DNA from: Phlebopus portentosus
Lineage: Eukaryota > Basidiomycota > Agaricomycetes > Boletales > Boletinellaceae
NCBI GenBank assembly: GCA_037892935.1
Contig: JAYXKI010000011.1
Coordinates: 1,054,001 to 1,118,000 of the forward strand
Length of the DNA: 64,000 nucleotides
Direction of reading: 5' to 3'
The stretch's first letter is position 1. Each line of letters opens with the position of its first letter. The position numbers and the translations under genes are program-made. The notes beneath the pieces were generated by a model, which was not told where the DNA came from, made no database searches, and worked only from the letters and a program-made list of their open reading frames with translations. Below are positions 10,583 to 22,936 of the stretch, piece after piece.

Positions 10583-10889
10583 AAACGAGTTCATCAGAGA
10601 GACAAATGAGTTCATTTATGGATTCATCTACGAACCGCCCATTACTTTGTCTCATTGTCCTATATCTGTGTAGATATACGATAGCTGAGAGCATTCAGGT
10701 CAATTTGTGTGAGTTTTGGATGGATTGTGGAGTTTTCGTTTTATCTCACCCTTCGAGCCTCCGACGATTCCATGTACGTAACCATATTATGATTGTCCTT
10801 TTAGTACTCATGGGATTGCCTGCGCACCTCAAGACGACGTTCCACCTTTGGAGATTGAAGCAGCTGACTTGAACTTTTACAACAACACT
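10583..10889 (+). repeat. Direct repeat copy B (307 bp)
   Basis: This is the partner of 4117-4429 in the same orientation, differing by a 6-bp deletion and a few substitutions. It begins just after the transposase remnant ends, and unique sequence (TCAGCCGGAATG) follows. The open frame of 88 codons is kept. Confidence 0.9.
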
Positions 10890-11415
10890 TCAGCCGGAAT
10901 GTGAAGGGCATCACGTGATATAACAGCCGGCCCTCAAGTTGGGAAACATTGGATGATTCCATCTTCATAATTGATAATGTCACGGTCTTGAGCGGTAATA
11001 CGCAAATCGGCCGTCTTATTGTCATCGTGGGTCTTACAAGAAGCTGACCCGTCTTGACTCCGAAGATTACCCCTATAAGAGTATCCATCACACGGACCGA
11101 CTTTCGTCTGATAGCTTTTATTCAGATTTCATCATGTGCATACCCTGCATCTCAAAAGATAAGTAAACGGTGACTAACTCTCTACGCAGTACCAATACTA
11201 TATCAAATAGAGAGGCTGCTTTACTCATCCATTAGTCTTTCCTGCACATGAAAATTTTGTCGAGAAGTAGTGGCGATTGGATGGGATGATCGAAGAATTC
11301 AGCCGACTTCGTCTTCCATGCGATTCTCTGTATATATACGCGCTAACCTACGGATGCCTCACAAAGGAACTGCGAAATAGGCCGATTCATCGCTTCCGCC
11401 TAATAGCTTATCCCT
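10890..11415. other. Intergenic, no gene seen
   Basis: This is unique sequence between repeat copy B and the DUF1348 gene and presumably includes that gene's promoter. I saw no coding signal. Confidence 0.5.
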
Positions 11416-12060
11416 ATGTCAGCTGTTCGACCTCCTCTTCCTCCTTTCACCAAGGAAACCGCCAATGGTGAGTCCAGCTAGTCTACCTCCGCATGACATT
11501 GTCTTTTATGTGGAATCAGAAAAAGTGAAACTTGCTCAGAAATTGTGGAACACTCGCGATCCAGCTAAGGTTGCTCTGGCGTATACAGAAGATAGCATAT
11601 GGCGTAACAGAGATCAATTCCCTCATGGAAGGAAAGACATCCTCGATTTCCTCACGAAAAAGTGGCAGAAAGAGACTCGATACAAGTTAGTCATTTGTCA
11701 CTGAAGTTTGACAATAGACTCCGCTCCTGATAAATCTTCTGATGCAGGCTCAGGAAAGAGTTGTTTGCGTGGACGGATAACAAGATTGCAGCGCAGTTCT
11801 GGTATGAGTTCCACGATGAGGCTGAGCAGAGCTGGTTCAGATGCTATGGGCTTGGTTCGTCATATTTACGACATTTCTGATTAGAAACCCTGCTCACGGA
11901 AGTTTATATAGAGGACTGGACATTTAATGAGAACGGCTTAATGATAAAGAGGCAGATGAGTGGGAATAATATCAAGATCGCTGAGCACGAGCGTTTTTTC
12001 TCCGACGATATGACCGACGAGGAGGTGGACAAAGTGTTCATTAGTGAAAAGCACTGGTGA
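11416..12060 (+). CDS. DUF1348 / NTF2-like (SnoaL-fold) protein
   Basis: Four exons (11416-11467, 11520-11685, 11748-11854, 11912-12060) give 157 residues with all junctions in frame. The protein starts MSAVRPPLPPFTKETANEK. It carries the family signatures LWNTRDPAKVALAYTEDSIWRNR, GRKDILDFLTKKWQKE, FAWTDNKIAAQFWYEFHD and RCYGLEDWTFNENGLM. This is a single cone-shaped NTF2-like domain found across bacteria and fungi; its function is uncharacterised. The length is typical of the family. The start was chosen because only this first exon splices in phase to the conserved EKVKLAQ segment. It is convergent with the neighbouring MFS pseudogene 140 bp away. Confidence 0.88.
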
Positions 12061-12201
12061 AACTTGAAATGTCTTGACACGAACACAGCATTCCTGGATC
12101 ACGCTTTGTATTATCCCAGTTACAGTATTTTCAATCGCTATCACGATGCTGTTTACAGCCCAACTCAAAATGCTTTGCAGTAATCCGGATTACTTTCAAA
12201 T

Positions 12202-14100
12202 TTATAGTAAGTACCTAAAGCCCTTTTGTTGTTGACCAGCCGCGCGGTCAGCCTCCTCCATCTTGTCGTTCAACCGTTTCAAATGTGTCCGAAAAACTCA
12301 ACACATCAGAATGCTTAGTGTCTGGAGTGAAAGGCAAATTGCAAATGATACTCGGTAAGATGGGCCCCAGCTGCTTGGAAAACAGTACCTATTAGTTACC
12401 CAAAAATCAGTGTTAGCATAAAATATGTGTATAGGACGTTTTTAAGCATTGACGAGCCCGCGAAGGCGCCAAGCTGCCCAAGGCCGTAAATCAAAGCAAT
12501 AGCAGCAGCGCGCTTAGAGGGTGGACGGGGAATGCTGCTCGAGATCCATGAGAGCGCAACGATCTCTCCGCAATTCGAAATTGCAGCTAAGAATCCACAG
12601 AATCAAGTTCATCAAACGGTTGTTTCGTGGACCATAAAGATAGAATATCAAGATGCTTACAATGAAATGTAGCGAGCAACGACGTTCATGCTTGAGATCC
12701 AAATTATACATCCAATGATTCCAAGAATAAGCGGACCCAATACGTGAAAGAACCTCTCTCCTCTTCTATCTGAGTGGCTGAAGAGAAAAAAAAAATCAAT
12801 AAATCCTATAAAGTAGCCCGATTCTGCTTGGACTCACCCAGAGATAAACAATGCTATGACGGCAGTCAAGATCCATGGCGGCGCAACAAGAATAAGTGCC
12901 ATACGGCAGCTGTAACCAAGAGAAGCGACCAGTGTCGGGAAGAACTGGAAGAAGGATACGGCCCAATACTGTATAAAGTGAGACATGACTAGCCACCAGA
13001 TTTTCCAGTCGCTGACGGCTAGCCAGGCGCAGCGCCCGTAGTAACCAAGGGCTCTTATGACTAGCTGCAGCCTTGGCATACGTCCATTACAGATCTCTGA
13101 AGTAGATTGTTCAGTACTCTCCTGGTCGTTGATGTTGATCCCGCCATCCACAGCCATGCGGTGCATTGCAAGCTCTCGCTCTTCCGGACTAAGCCATCTA
13201 GACGATGTAGGGAAGTCTGCAAGAATATATTCGCAATGATCGCGACGAAGACAGTCATGCTCCCTTCAATGTAGAAAAGCCACCTGGTGTTGATCCATAA
13301 GTCAATTCATATGAAGGAACGGGGCATGGAATGGACAAGCTGACCTCCAACCATGCAGGCTCAGTTTACCCTGCATTCCATCCAGGATCCCAGACGCCAA
13401 GAGTTCTCCGAACGCATTTCCAAGAAGGTGCGCAGAGTAGAGGAAGGTGATGCGTAATCCCAGTGCACATTACTAGTAAAATCGTTACGACACCCCAGAT
13501 CACTACGCACGTCGGAAGGTAGAGTGATGGACGAGTGGTATACTAGTTAAGGAACATATTTCTGGTAAAGCACGTTGATTGGCGTGTTGGATGCATATTG
13601 ACCCACCCCTACTCACGAGGGAACCAGCATCGATACACATCCGATAAAAAAGATTGAGATGGCGGTGTCAAATTGTGCATCCTGTTGAAACGTCAGCGCA
13701 AGGAAAGCGGAAAGGAAGAAGGCATTCCCAACCGTGAGATTCAAGTCGCTTTCGAAGCCTTTCAGCCTCGCAGACCTGTAAGGTGCAACAAGTTGTGAGA
13801 CCGTGAGACGTAAGGTAGGCAATATTCAGAAACACGATCCGCACGCAATATTGTTTCGATCGATCTTTTGACGGTACATTCATAGATAGAAGTGGCTTTA
13901 ATTGCATTATTTAAGACATTCAAGACCGGGAGCATCCATATTCTGCAGTCAACCTTCCAAATCAGCTTGCGTTTGAGCTTCCGCTGCTCTTCAGAACCTC
14001 CAGACTCGACTTCAGGACCGGCAGAATTCAAAGCGTGACTATCAGCAACATACTCCTTCTCTGAGCCATTTGTCAAACTGGATGCAGCATCAACAGCCAT
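12202..14100 (-). pseudogene. Broken MFS transporter (Dal5/allantoate-permease-like)
   Basis: This is an anion:cation symporter family member in which most of the expected 12-helix protein can be traced. The N terminus is MAVDAASSLTNGSEKEYVAD. Then come IDRNNIA, ARLKGFESDLNLT, DTAISIFFIGCVSMLVPSNM, GELLASGILDGMQGKL, RWLFYIEGSMTVFVAI, YWAVSFFQFFPTLVASLGYS, GLGQLGAFAG and the C-terminal GQQQKGFRYLL. Three lesions are visible. An in-frame TAG lies at 13543-13545. Helix 3 to 4 (roughly 40 residues) is missing with a frame change between ILLVM and LGLRITFLYSA near 13470. An in-frame TGA at 12298-12300 stands where a Trp codon would be expected. It is divergent from the intact MFS gene at 15026. 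Confidence 0.8.
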
Positions 14101-15025
14101 TACCGGAAAGGTTGAGTTCGAAATCGAAGCAGAGTACAGCAACTTTTGGCACGAGCCCTTTAAATACGAGTTTTGAACGGAGAACCCTGTATCCGGCAAC
14201 AGTGACGAGCTTATCAACAAGATGATGCCGATCGGGCCTTAAGCGCCCTCTTTGCAGTCCCAAAAAGAAGCAATGAAACCATGCAATAGTGCCAATACGT
14301 GCTGAGGGCTTCACGGGTCCCGATCAGTTCGTCGTCCCGATCTTCACGGGTTTCACCGTCCTGTCATGAAAGTTCTTAGATTGTTTGCCCGCCGCATGTT
14401 CTTTTCCCTCATGGTGCACCCGCGATTGTATATAGACGGATATCATAGAAGCACTGAAGCATGACGGCGAGTCGCTCAAACCCAATGAACGAAGATCAAA
14501 ACAATCAGCAATATATCCAAATAATGACAAACTTGGTACGAAGAACGTGTGCCCGCGTACTGTACATTCTCTCCCGGACTCTTTCCCTCTGACCCTCATT
14601 GCAAGCGATATCTTCATGACTATTGGATCGTTCCTGCCCAACGCGAGTAGGACGTATGACCGGTCAATGTTCGGCTGCTCACTTTGTCCAGTGTCCAGGT
14701 CATTACCTCCGGACTTCAAATCGCAAAAACTTCCCATAGCCGCTCCCTGTTCACATGCAAGGGACATTCCCGTCCAATGAAGATACGCAACTACGTATGT
14801 ATAGTTTGTTCTTCTGTTTTGCCGGTGAGGGTGGTTCTCTGAAATTCGTGGTGGGCAAGGTGCGTTGGCCCGGACCGGCACTCAAATGACACGTGTTGTT
14901 CTGATATAAATAACATTCAGTTCCTTGGCTTCTGAACACAAATGCAAGGTGTCATGTGAGGAGATTGTGGGCGGGATCAATCGTTCCTTACCAGCAGAGG
15001 CGCTGTGGTTTGCTTTCTGACCACC
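14101..15025. promoter_or_regulatory. Shared upstream region of two divergent MFS genes
   Basis: About 925 bp separate the starts of the broken and the intact MFS genes. Long open frames on both strands here look like chance. No specific operator was identified. Confidence 0.4.
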
Positions 15026-17397
15026 ATGAGCTCCTCCAAACGAGACAGTGGTTCTGAGAAGGACGATGCCGAGATCAAACAGGATATACGTATCGAAGAA
15101 GCGAAGGAAGCAGGCCTAGACGACCGAAAAACAAACGATGGTGAGAAGAGCTTGATCATTTCTGATGAAGAGAGAAAATTGGTCAGGAAGCTCGACTGGC
15201 GCATTCTCCCAATCGCATGTCTGATGTATCTTTTTGCTTGTGCGTCTCCGAGTTTCTTTTTGCGACGGCAATGTCTCGTTATTAATTGCCGCTTCTAACT
15301 TCATTCACAGTCCTGGATCGATCAAACCTAGGAAATGCACGTTTACAAGGACTTCCCGAGGATACTCTCCATGGAGACCCAACTGGCACGAAATACGACT
15401 GGGTTTTCTCCTCTTTCTATTTCTCTTATGTGTGTCCCGTACTTGCCTTGATACTCAATGATCTTGCTTGAACTTTTTGCTTGTGATGCAGATACTGTTT
15501 CAAGTTCCTTCTTCCGTTATCGCGAAACTTTTTCCGCCTCGATTATGGCTCGGAGCGGCAGCGCTAGGATGGGGTCTGTGTTCGACGCTTATGGTAAGTT
15601 TAGAATATCCGGATGCTGGTTTCTTCAGCTTAGGCGTTAACTGAATTTACTCTTGCAGGCAACGGCATTCAACTTTGCAGGTCTGTTAGTCACTCGAATT
15701 GGATTAGGAATTTTCGAGGCTGGCTTTGGACCTGGCATTCCTGTGTATTTATGTAAGTCTATCGCATACAAGACAGCGCGTGATTGGCTACTGACTACAC
15801 TTATGCAGCACTTTTCTATACCAAACATGAAATGGGTTTACGCATGGCGTATTGGTTTGGCTTTGCTGCAGTTGCTGGTGCATTTGGCGGACTCATCGCG
15901 TTCGGTATTCAACACGCGCATGCAGCTATAGCGAACTGGAGGCTTCTTTTCGTTGTTGAGGTTGGATATATTTCAATTCTCCCTCATGTTCTTGTTCGAT
16001 ATCTGAATTCGATCTATCACGTTCAGGGAATACCTGCACTCATATTGGGACTTGTAGCCGTTGCGTTTCTTCCGGACCGACCGGAAATGACGCGCTTTCT
16101 CAACGAGGATGAACGAAAGATCGCAATTGCTCGTATGAATCGGTCCATTAGCGGAGATACTGGATTGGTAGTCTATAAAGGTTTCCTTATTCTCGCGCTG
16201 ACTTTCAAAAACTGTACTGACCATTGCTTGTGAAGCTCATGTCTGGGCGGCCTTGAAGGATTGGAGGGTTCGCTCATATTCTTCGATAAGAAATGGTTCT
16301 ATCTTGCGTTCTTAACTATTCTCTAGGTACATGTGGGCGGAGTGATATACTTCGGCCTGAACTGTGCTCTAGCGTCTATCTCTGCCTTCCTTCCGACCAT
16401 CATCAAGACATTTGGATTCAGTATGTTGTGATGTCTCATGTCGCGGGCTTTGGTTAATGTGGATTATTAGCAAACGCTATTGCACAGCTGTTAACTGTTC
16501 CGCCTTACGCGGTCGCTGCTGTTGTACTTACTCTTACTTCATATGCTTCGGATCGCTTCCAGCATCGTGGAATATTTATGGCAGGTGCAAGCGCAGTTGG
16601 TGGGATCGGATATTTGTATGCGATATATTACCATCAATATTATCGCCATGGTCTCATAAATCTTACTCTGTTTCTATCATTAGGATTCTCCTCACCGTCA
16701 CGAACAACGTTCATGCTCAATATTTTGCTGTGTTTTGCATCACGAGCGGGACGTATACGACAATTGGACTCATCATCGCGTGGTGTTCGTATCTGATCTC
16801 TATGCCTCGAGACGGATCACAGCTGACTTTTCTTTCACATAGATGCCCACAATCTCGGCTCAGAGACGAAACGTGCAACAGGAATACCAATGTTTATGGC
16901 CATCGGGCAGTGCGGAAGCGTTCTTGGTTCGCACATCTATCCTTCAGATGAAGGACCGCGATACATGTGCGTCCTAATGATTTACCAGCAAAGTCTTTGA
17001 TTATTTATGCGTGCCTTCTTGTCTTTTAGAAAAGGATTTGCAGGTGAGTTGCGCTCAACGAAAAGCAGAATAAGGAGCAAGATCTGAATGATTCTTACCT
17101 ACTCAGTGACTTGCGCACTTGAGTTCCTCGCGGCTTTATGTTCTCTCATTCTTTCTGTAAGTTTCAGAGCTCGTTTCTGTATTTAGATTAGCTCAAGAAC
17201 GCATTTTCGCAGGCATCTTATTTCGTCGATAATCACCGCAGAGACCGCTTGCATGGAAGACCGAAACCCGAGGCAAAAGTGGACGTGAGCGAGTTGGCTG
17301 ACAAGGTAAGGACGGTCAATTCGCACGGGTACCTTTTTTCTGACGTAATTGAATGGATGCCTCTGTAAAGGCGCCTATGTTCAGATATGTCACTTGA
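15026..17397 (+). CDS. MFS transporter, anion:cation symporter family (Tna1/nicotinate-permease-like)
   Basis: This is an intact plasma-membrane transporter predicted to import a small organic anion such as nicotinate or another vitamin-like acid; the substrate is not determined by sequence. The start is ATG at 15026. The cytosolic N terminus is rich in Lys/Glu, then RKLDWRILPIACLMYLF begins helix 1. Next come the family signature FLDRSNLGNARLQGL, FQVPSSVIAKLFPPRLWLG, TRIGLGIFEAGFGPGIPVYL and GLRMAYWFGFAAVAGAFGG. The central loop has FLPDRPEMTRFLNEDERK; the second half has YFGLNCALASISAFLPTIIKTFGF and MAIGQCGSVLGSHIYPSDEGPRY. About ten short introns are needed. The end ...APMFRYVT resembles relatives. 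It is divergent from a decayed relative. Confidence 0.88.
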
Positions 17398-17920
17398 TAG
17401 TTTGGCTCAACGCATTGCTTAGGACCGGGCTTCATGCAAGTCCTGGTACGGTTATAACGAATGAATAAAGCTTGGGTCAAAAAGTCCAGACGAAGTCGGA
17501 AATTGTTGGTTCCCGTCGATCACACAAATGCAAGATCATTCTCAGAATATAACATTTCGAGAACACATGCAGAATGGAAGAGAACCGCGACGAGTGCCAA
17601 GCAATGGAAAACTTGACTGAGCTAGAAAGGACCTCCGTCTGTCATGTGAAAGATTTTCAGAGAACTATGAATTCGACGCGGCAAAGACGCTCAAAGTAGA
17701 GCTGACTGATAAGCATGAGTTGTCTTGAGTTTCAGGAAAGTCGAGTCCTTGGGTACGAGTGCATGTTCCTCGGAACCTGCATTTCGGGAGCAAATCGCAA
17801 CAGAAACAAAACAAAACAAATTACAATGCCCAGTGCACAAAGGTCCGTAACCTAATTAAGTGCTTGAGTTCAAAGCAACCGATGAAGCTCTGCGTGCAAA
17901 CTGAAGTCACAAATTTCTCT
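17398..17920. other. Intergenic, no gene seen
   Basis: This is the tail-to-tail gap between the MFS gene and the first seven-helix gene. I saw only short chance frames. Confidence 0.5.
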
Positions 17921-19540
17921 CTATGCGAACTCTATGTCGCTCACGGTACGAGTGTTGTAGGTCCCCCCATTTGCGCCCTTCTCACCGGCTTCTTTCAGAT
18001 TGATAAGAAGCTGCCCTCCAAGCACACATAGGAGAGTCGGACTCCCTGCCGAAGACAAGAGATTCGAGAGAAAGACGTTGCTATTCAGGATGGTGATATG
18101 GAGCATGCTCATAATGCAGCAGAAAATGACACTACATCAATCAGAACCTATTCAGCCACATAAAGCAAAATAACGCTTACAAGCTGTAGTACATTATTTC
18201 GTCCTGGATGACAACACGAATAAGATGAAGTCCTTTGAACCCGGATGGCATTCTCCAATGCTCTGCAGTTTTGTAGAGGGCGAGACCCAATAAGGTCAGT
18301 CCATATGCCAATGGTATGGCCCTACGCCAAGTGAGCGAAAGCAATGTATTGGTGTTGAATATAATCCTACCATGATATGATGCCGAGTGTCTGTGATGGT
18401 TTCCTAAGGACTCCGCAGGCAGTGCCCACAGATGGAAGACCAGCAACAGTGACTAATGGAGTTACCATTAGTCATAGGTAAAACAAGAAGAAAAGGGCAA
18501 GTGTCTTACTCTCGTCGAATAAACCACTATAAATCAGCAAACCGAGACCAAAACCTGTATCCAAACCAAGAAGGAGCTTAAGAAAAACGGATAATTTTCT
18601 TTCTGGTGGAAATCAATAACATCAGACTGCGCAGCATGACCAAACATACTCACCTTGATGATACAAAGCCAGGACGCGAATGAGTAATATGTCTATAAGC
18701 AAGGAAGTCAGCTGAGGCACTTGCAGAATTCATTTCTTACAATCAATCAATATAATAACCAGGAAATCTATCCAGTTCAGTGAGCAGAGTGGCAATGGTT
18801 TGGTGTGGTTGGCACTCACCGGACAGACCCACAGACCATATTGACAGACGACCTGCAATTGCGGGAAACTTGTTAGAATGGCATCAATGATAATATGGCA
18901 ATACACACAGCTGCGCATGTAAATTGTTAGATATTACGATCATTACAGTCACATTTGAGTTGAATGCATACCTTGAAATACTTTGTGCGAAGGATTGACC
19001 TAGTTCAATGGGACATCTCAGAATCAGAAAACTGAAAGAGGTACAAAAATTCTGAAATATACCAAAAATTTTGCAAATCGCTCCGTAAAGTCCGATGAAA
19101 CGATTCTAAATCAGAGTCAAAAGCCAGACACATCTACTTCTGAAGTGAACTTACCACGAAGAAAAACAAGCTGACCAAACTTCGAGGATTTGTCTGCAAC
19201 GTTCTGAGTTCACAAAGCTCACAGTTCAATGACATGAATTGGACTGACCCAAAGGTGCTTGACCTAGAAGCGTACCCAATAAGAAGCTGATACAACAACA
19301 GATGTATAATAACCCACCTCCATGTCGAGCATAATAACTTCGGTTTGCAATTGTATCAACAAGAGCTTCTTATAAGGTCTGAGATTACTCACTAGCGTGA
19401 TAGACTAGGACAGTTGCAAGAGATACAGCAAAGTATTCGGTGTTTGTATTCACAGAAACCCATAAGGGCACGACACTTGGATCAACAGGCTCGGCACTAG
19501 CCCGAGTCACGAAAGAGTAGAGTACATTGGGGATTGACAT
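17921..19540 (-). CDS. Seven-helix membrane protein, DUF6533-like (paralog 1)
   Basis: This many-exon gene is of an Agaricomycete-expanded family of predicted seven-helix membrane proteins of unknown function. The first exon, MSIPNVLYSFVTRASAEPVD, leads to helix 1 EYFAVSLATVLVYHA. Later exons give IDILLIRVLALYHQERKLSV, GLLIYSGLFDE, IPLAYGLTLLGLALYKTAEHW, GLHLIRVVIQDEIMYY and a last helix SNLLSSAGSPTLLCVLGGQLLINLKEAGEK. It ends ...VSDIEFA at a TAG. Two further copies (30050-31685 and 41080-42762) share the same exon plan and C-terminal consensus. It may act as a sensor or receptor by analogy with seven-helix proteins, but this is only inference. Not every exon boundary was fixed. Confidence 0.75.
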
Positions 19541-20941
19541 CGTTAGAGCGTTTAGAGAAGAAGAATACGAGCCACCTTAAATACGACTGTTACATATAGA
19601 ACAGATCGATTTCTGTTGTCGGTATTCCCATCGACTCAGTCGAGATGCGACGTTACCGCAGATACTGGTTGATGCTTGACTGTTGAGCTCACGTTCTCGT
19701 TCTGGCTCGCATTCACTACCATCAACGGTGAATATAGTATGTGGATAGTAGGCCATCAACCCATCCTGTTAAGAAGATGCATTCCTATCCAACCGGCTGC
19801 CTGAAAGTCCGATCTATCAATCATTTGGAAGCAGATAGCCTGATACTTTTCGAATACGACACACGATGCATCACGGTGCTAGCGTCCTTGCACGTTCTCG
19901 ATCGGAACCTTCCAAGTTGCTCGGACGTTCGAAGTTCCAGTGATAGTAACCCGCATCATCAACGTCTCATCCCTTCTCAGGAAGGAAGCTATCTGCCCGT
20001 ATAGCATCGCAGGACGGGGTTCCTATCCCTCGCTGGAAAACCGAGAGCAGAGTCCCGAGTTACTGATATGGCTCACCCAGAAATTTACAACCTAGCAATA
20101 CGACTCGCTGAAGATTGCGAATGAAACTGCCTTCTAGAGCCTTTTAACTTCTTCATCCAGAGGGACAGCAAGGTTCAGTAATTAGACTCTGATTGCAAAA
20201 TGAGAGCACGTACTGAAACGATAGATCGATGTTGTTATGCATATCGATGCTCCAAGGGAGCTTCTCCGCATCAATTTACTCATGATCCAGACTGCAGGCG
20301 CAACATCTTTCTGCGGAATAGTTACATTCTTTACAATCATATCCCCGGAACCGACAAACGAAAAAGTAGAGACGGCAGGTGATCCTTCTGTTCGAGAACA
20401 AATATTCTTCGCATTCATTTGATGCTTCTGGCACTTGACCTTTGCTTCATTCCACCAGGAACCAGTAGAAGGCACTCTGGGTTTTCCACTGGTTGCAATA
20501 CGAGTGGAATAGAGTGAAAGCAGTGTTCTAGCGAGGTTTATGAAAGAATTTGGCATATTGTCAACTATATTCTTTGATGAATTTACCTGGTGAGTTAGTT
20601 ATGAACAAGCCTTGGTGGCGGATATAGAATCATCCATGCATCAACGCGAAGAGCAAATTGACGTTGACTTCAGTCCGTAGATTGTTACTCTGGTACTTGC
20701 ACGCCGGCCCGTGTGGCTCCTCGACAAACATCGACGACACATCGTATACTGTTAAGAGCTAATAAACGATGCAGGAGCTCACTCCGGTCGTTCACTGGTT
20801 TTGCTTCTCTGTAAGAGGCAATTTACTGGACAACAAAACTACGACGCGTAAACAGTGATACTCCAAGACCGTGAGAAACCATTAGTAATTACATTTCATT
20901 ACATTCTTGCCGTCGTCACAACACTCTGCCGACCAACGCAA
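19541..20941. other. Gene-poor stretch with one unassigned open frame
   Basis: The only notable frame is a 124-codon one on the minus strand (20182-20556, starting MPNSFINLARTLLSLY). It is unlike anything I recognise and may be chance. The right end should include the promoter of the complex I subunit gene. Confidence 0.4.
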
Positions 20942-21367
20942 ATGGCGCTGGCGTCGTTGAGGACGCCCTTCAAGGCGACATACCGCTACCTCGTGAGCTC
21001 ATTCTTGTGCCTCACATGTAACGATCGCTGACTATCGTTTACGTACATCGCTTTCACGGCATGCTCTTAACCTCGCTGAATGACTGACTTCATTGCGATA
21101 TTGCAGCAACGACAAGCACACGAAAACCCCGTCATCTTCTGGTCTTGCGTACTAGGGTTTACGAGCCCTATATTCGCGTTCACAGTCCCGCCGATCCGGA
21201 AACACTTTTTCGGCTACGTACCGCCCCCGCCGATACCAACTTCCTACCCTTGTACGTCCGCGTCCTACTCTGAAGTGTGTTGATGCTGATGCTTCATGTA
21301 CTTTGATGCTGTTTTAGTGCCACAACGTGCGAGAAGGCCAATTCAAGGGTATGAAGATGAAGAGTAA
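20942..21367 (+). CDS. NADH:ubiquinone oxidoreductase 9.5-kDa subunit
   Basis: This is a small accessory subunit of mitochondrial complex I in the inner membrane (NUXM type of fungi). Three exons (20942-20992, 21107-21251, 21318-21367) give 81 residues. The conserved core is QAHENPVIFWSCVLGF, a membrane segment, TVPPIRKHFFGYVPPPPIP, then TSYPLPQR and a charged end GYEDEE. The length fits the family. All splices keep frame. The start is the only ATG that leaves the short amphipathic leader LRTPFKATYRYL. There is no typical long presequence, as expected for this subunit. Confidence 0.9.
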
Positions 21368-21625
21368 ACTGGTTAAAGGATGTGTTACCAGCGATACGTA
21401 CCCTCGACTATAACTATAGACGGAGTCTCCGAGAGGGAATGCTAGTCGACCAAAGAGCAGAATATAATGCATATTATTATTACTTTATGGGACGGTCGGT
21501 GCGCCTTAAAACCCAGCTTCGACTTCAAGAAATGTCTATAGTGTCAAAGATTATTCTACATACACAGAAAATTGATTGAATTCTAAACTTAATGCATCCA
21601 ACGAGAATGGTATTAACCACTGTGA

Positions 21626-22936
21626 CTATCCAAACCTCTTAGACAACCCATCATAAACCAAGAAGATCAACGCGTTACTCGGGATTGCACGAGCGACAGT
21701 GACGCCCATCCCAGCGTATAATCCACGTATACCTTTACTACGGTACATATCACGAGCCGTACCCCAGAACGTTGCTTGCATCTTCCCAGCAAGACCGTTC
21801 CCGCTAGAATGAGCACGATCGTGAGGACGGAGTTCTTCAGCAGTTTGCAAAGAGCTCTTGACGGAGTCGGCGGGGAAGAGTACGACGTTATAAGCAACGC
21901 CCGCACAAGCACCAGCGAAGGCGCTCTCCCAGGCTTTCAGGTCCTTTTTCGTTAGTGGTTCTGCATGGTGAGGTTGCTGATGTCGTTGCCTCCAACGAAG
22001 TAGTATGTCGCAAACGCTTTCTTTCGTCCCGAACCAGGCGGCCGCACCTCCCGTCTCACGAATCAGTGTGCCCGTCTGACCGAGCCAGAGACCACGAGGA
22101 CCATGCGTATGAAGAACATTACGCAGCACGGAAAGAGGGCCTGGTAAAGTGCTGAAATTTGGCTTCGATGGAGAGCCGAGTAAGGCTGCGCTTGCTCTGC
22201 CTTCTAGGTTTTGCAAAGCTGCTGCTGGGCTGGATGACTCCAGTGCGAGGAGCTGGACTTGCATTTTGCATTTTACGAGTTCTATGGGAGTTCTATGATT
22301 TTCTTTAGCTTTCGTATTTCTCGCTTGTCTGGATATGAGTGTACGTACAGGAGAAAACTTGTAGCAGCGCCTGCACCAGCTGCGGAGAAGATCATTTGAG
22401 GTGTTGTGAGTGCGTCTGAGGATCCGGACCACCAGCGGCAGAGACGTTGGAGTTGTCCGTAGGTCAGGAAAAGCGTCGCATTCTCGACCATGGCGCCGAC
22501 TACCGGAGCGGGCAGACCCTGAGATAGGGCTGAATGTCAGAAAAATACCGTAAATGAGAGTCATGCTCAAGAACATTCGAAGATGGATTCACGACAGTCG
22601 GACGCCGATTTCAAGGTCCCGAGATTCACTCAAAGCTCAAAGAGAGCAGACTCACCCTATACAGACCTCTCAGACCTTCCTTTTTCCATGTCGTCATCAA
22701 GCAATCAACAGGACCCTTGAAGCGCGCTGTAGCATCTAGGACTTGCGCTTGTAGACGGACTTTACAAAGATCGAAGGGGTGCTCAAAAACTTTGGAGACC
22801 ATCCCTGCTACCTGTCCATAAGTCAATACAGCGATCTCTGTCAAAACGCTTCAAGGATACGCACACTACCAAAAGCAACGTCCTTCACACCCTCCATAAT
22901 CACCGCGTCGCGAATTTCTTGGGATGGAGCTTCCAT
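21626..22936 (-). CDS. Mitochondrial carrier, ornithine/basic amino acid type (ORT1-like)
   Basis: This is a six-helix mitochondrial carrier of the inner membrane. Three repeats each carry a Px[DE]xx[KR] signature: HPFDLCKVRLQAQ (repeat 1), TPIELVKCKMQVQ (repeat 2) and FPADSVKSSLQTAEE (repeat 3). The matrix loops have GLRGLYRGLPAPVVGAMVENA, GPRGLWLGQTGTLIRETGG and GIRGLYAGMGVTVARAIPSN. The ETGGAAAWFGTKE stretch and the ENATLF motif resemble yeast Ort1 and its relatives, which exchange ornithine for protons or arginine between matrix and cytosol. The start MEAPSQEIRDAVIMEG is the first ATG, with a short first exon ending GS before VAGMVSK. Substrate specificity is inferred. Confidence 0.88.

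Noticed and set aside
14324..14881. Minus-strand frame of 185 codons between the MFS genes
   Set aside because: No recognisable domain; it lies in the divergent promoter region and has a competing plus-strand frame.
20182..20556. 124-codon minus-strand frame as a gene
   Set aside because: No family resemblance and overlapping open frames on the other strand; kept only as a note in the intergenic entry.
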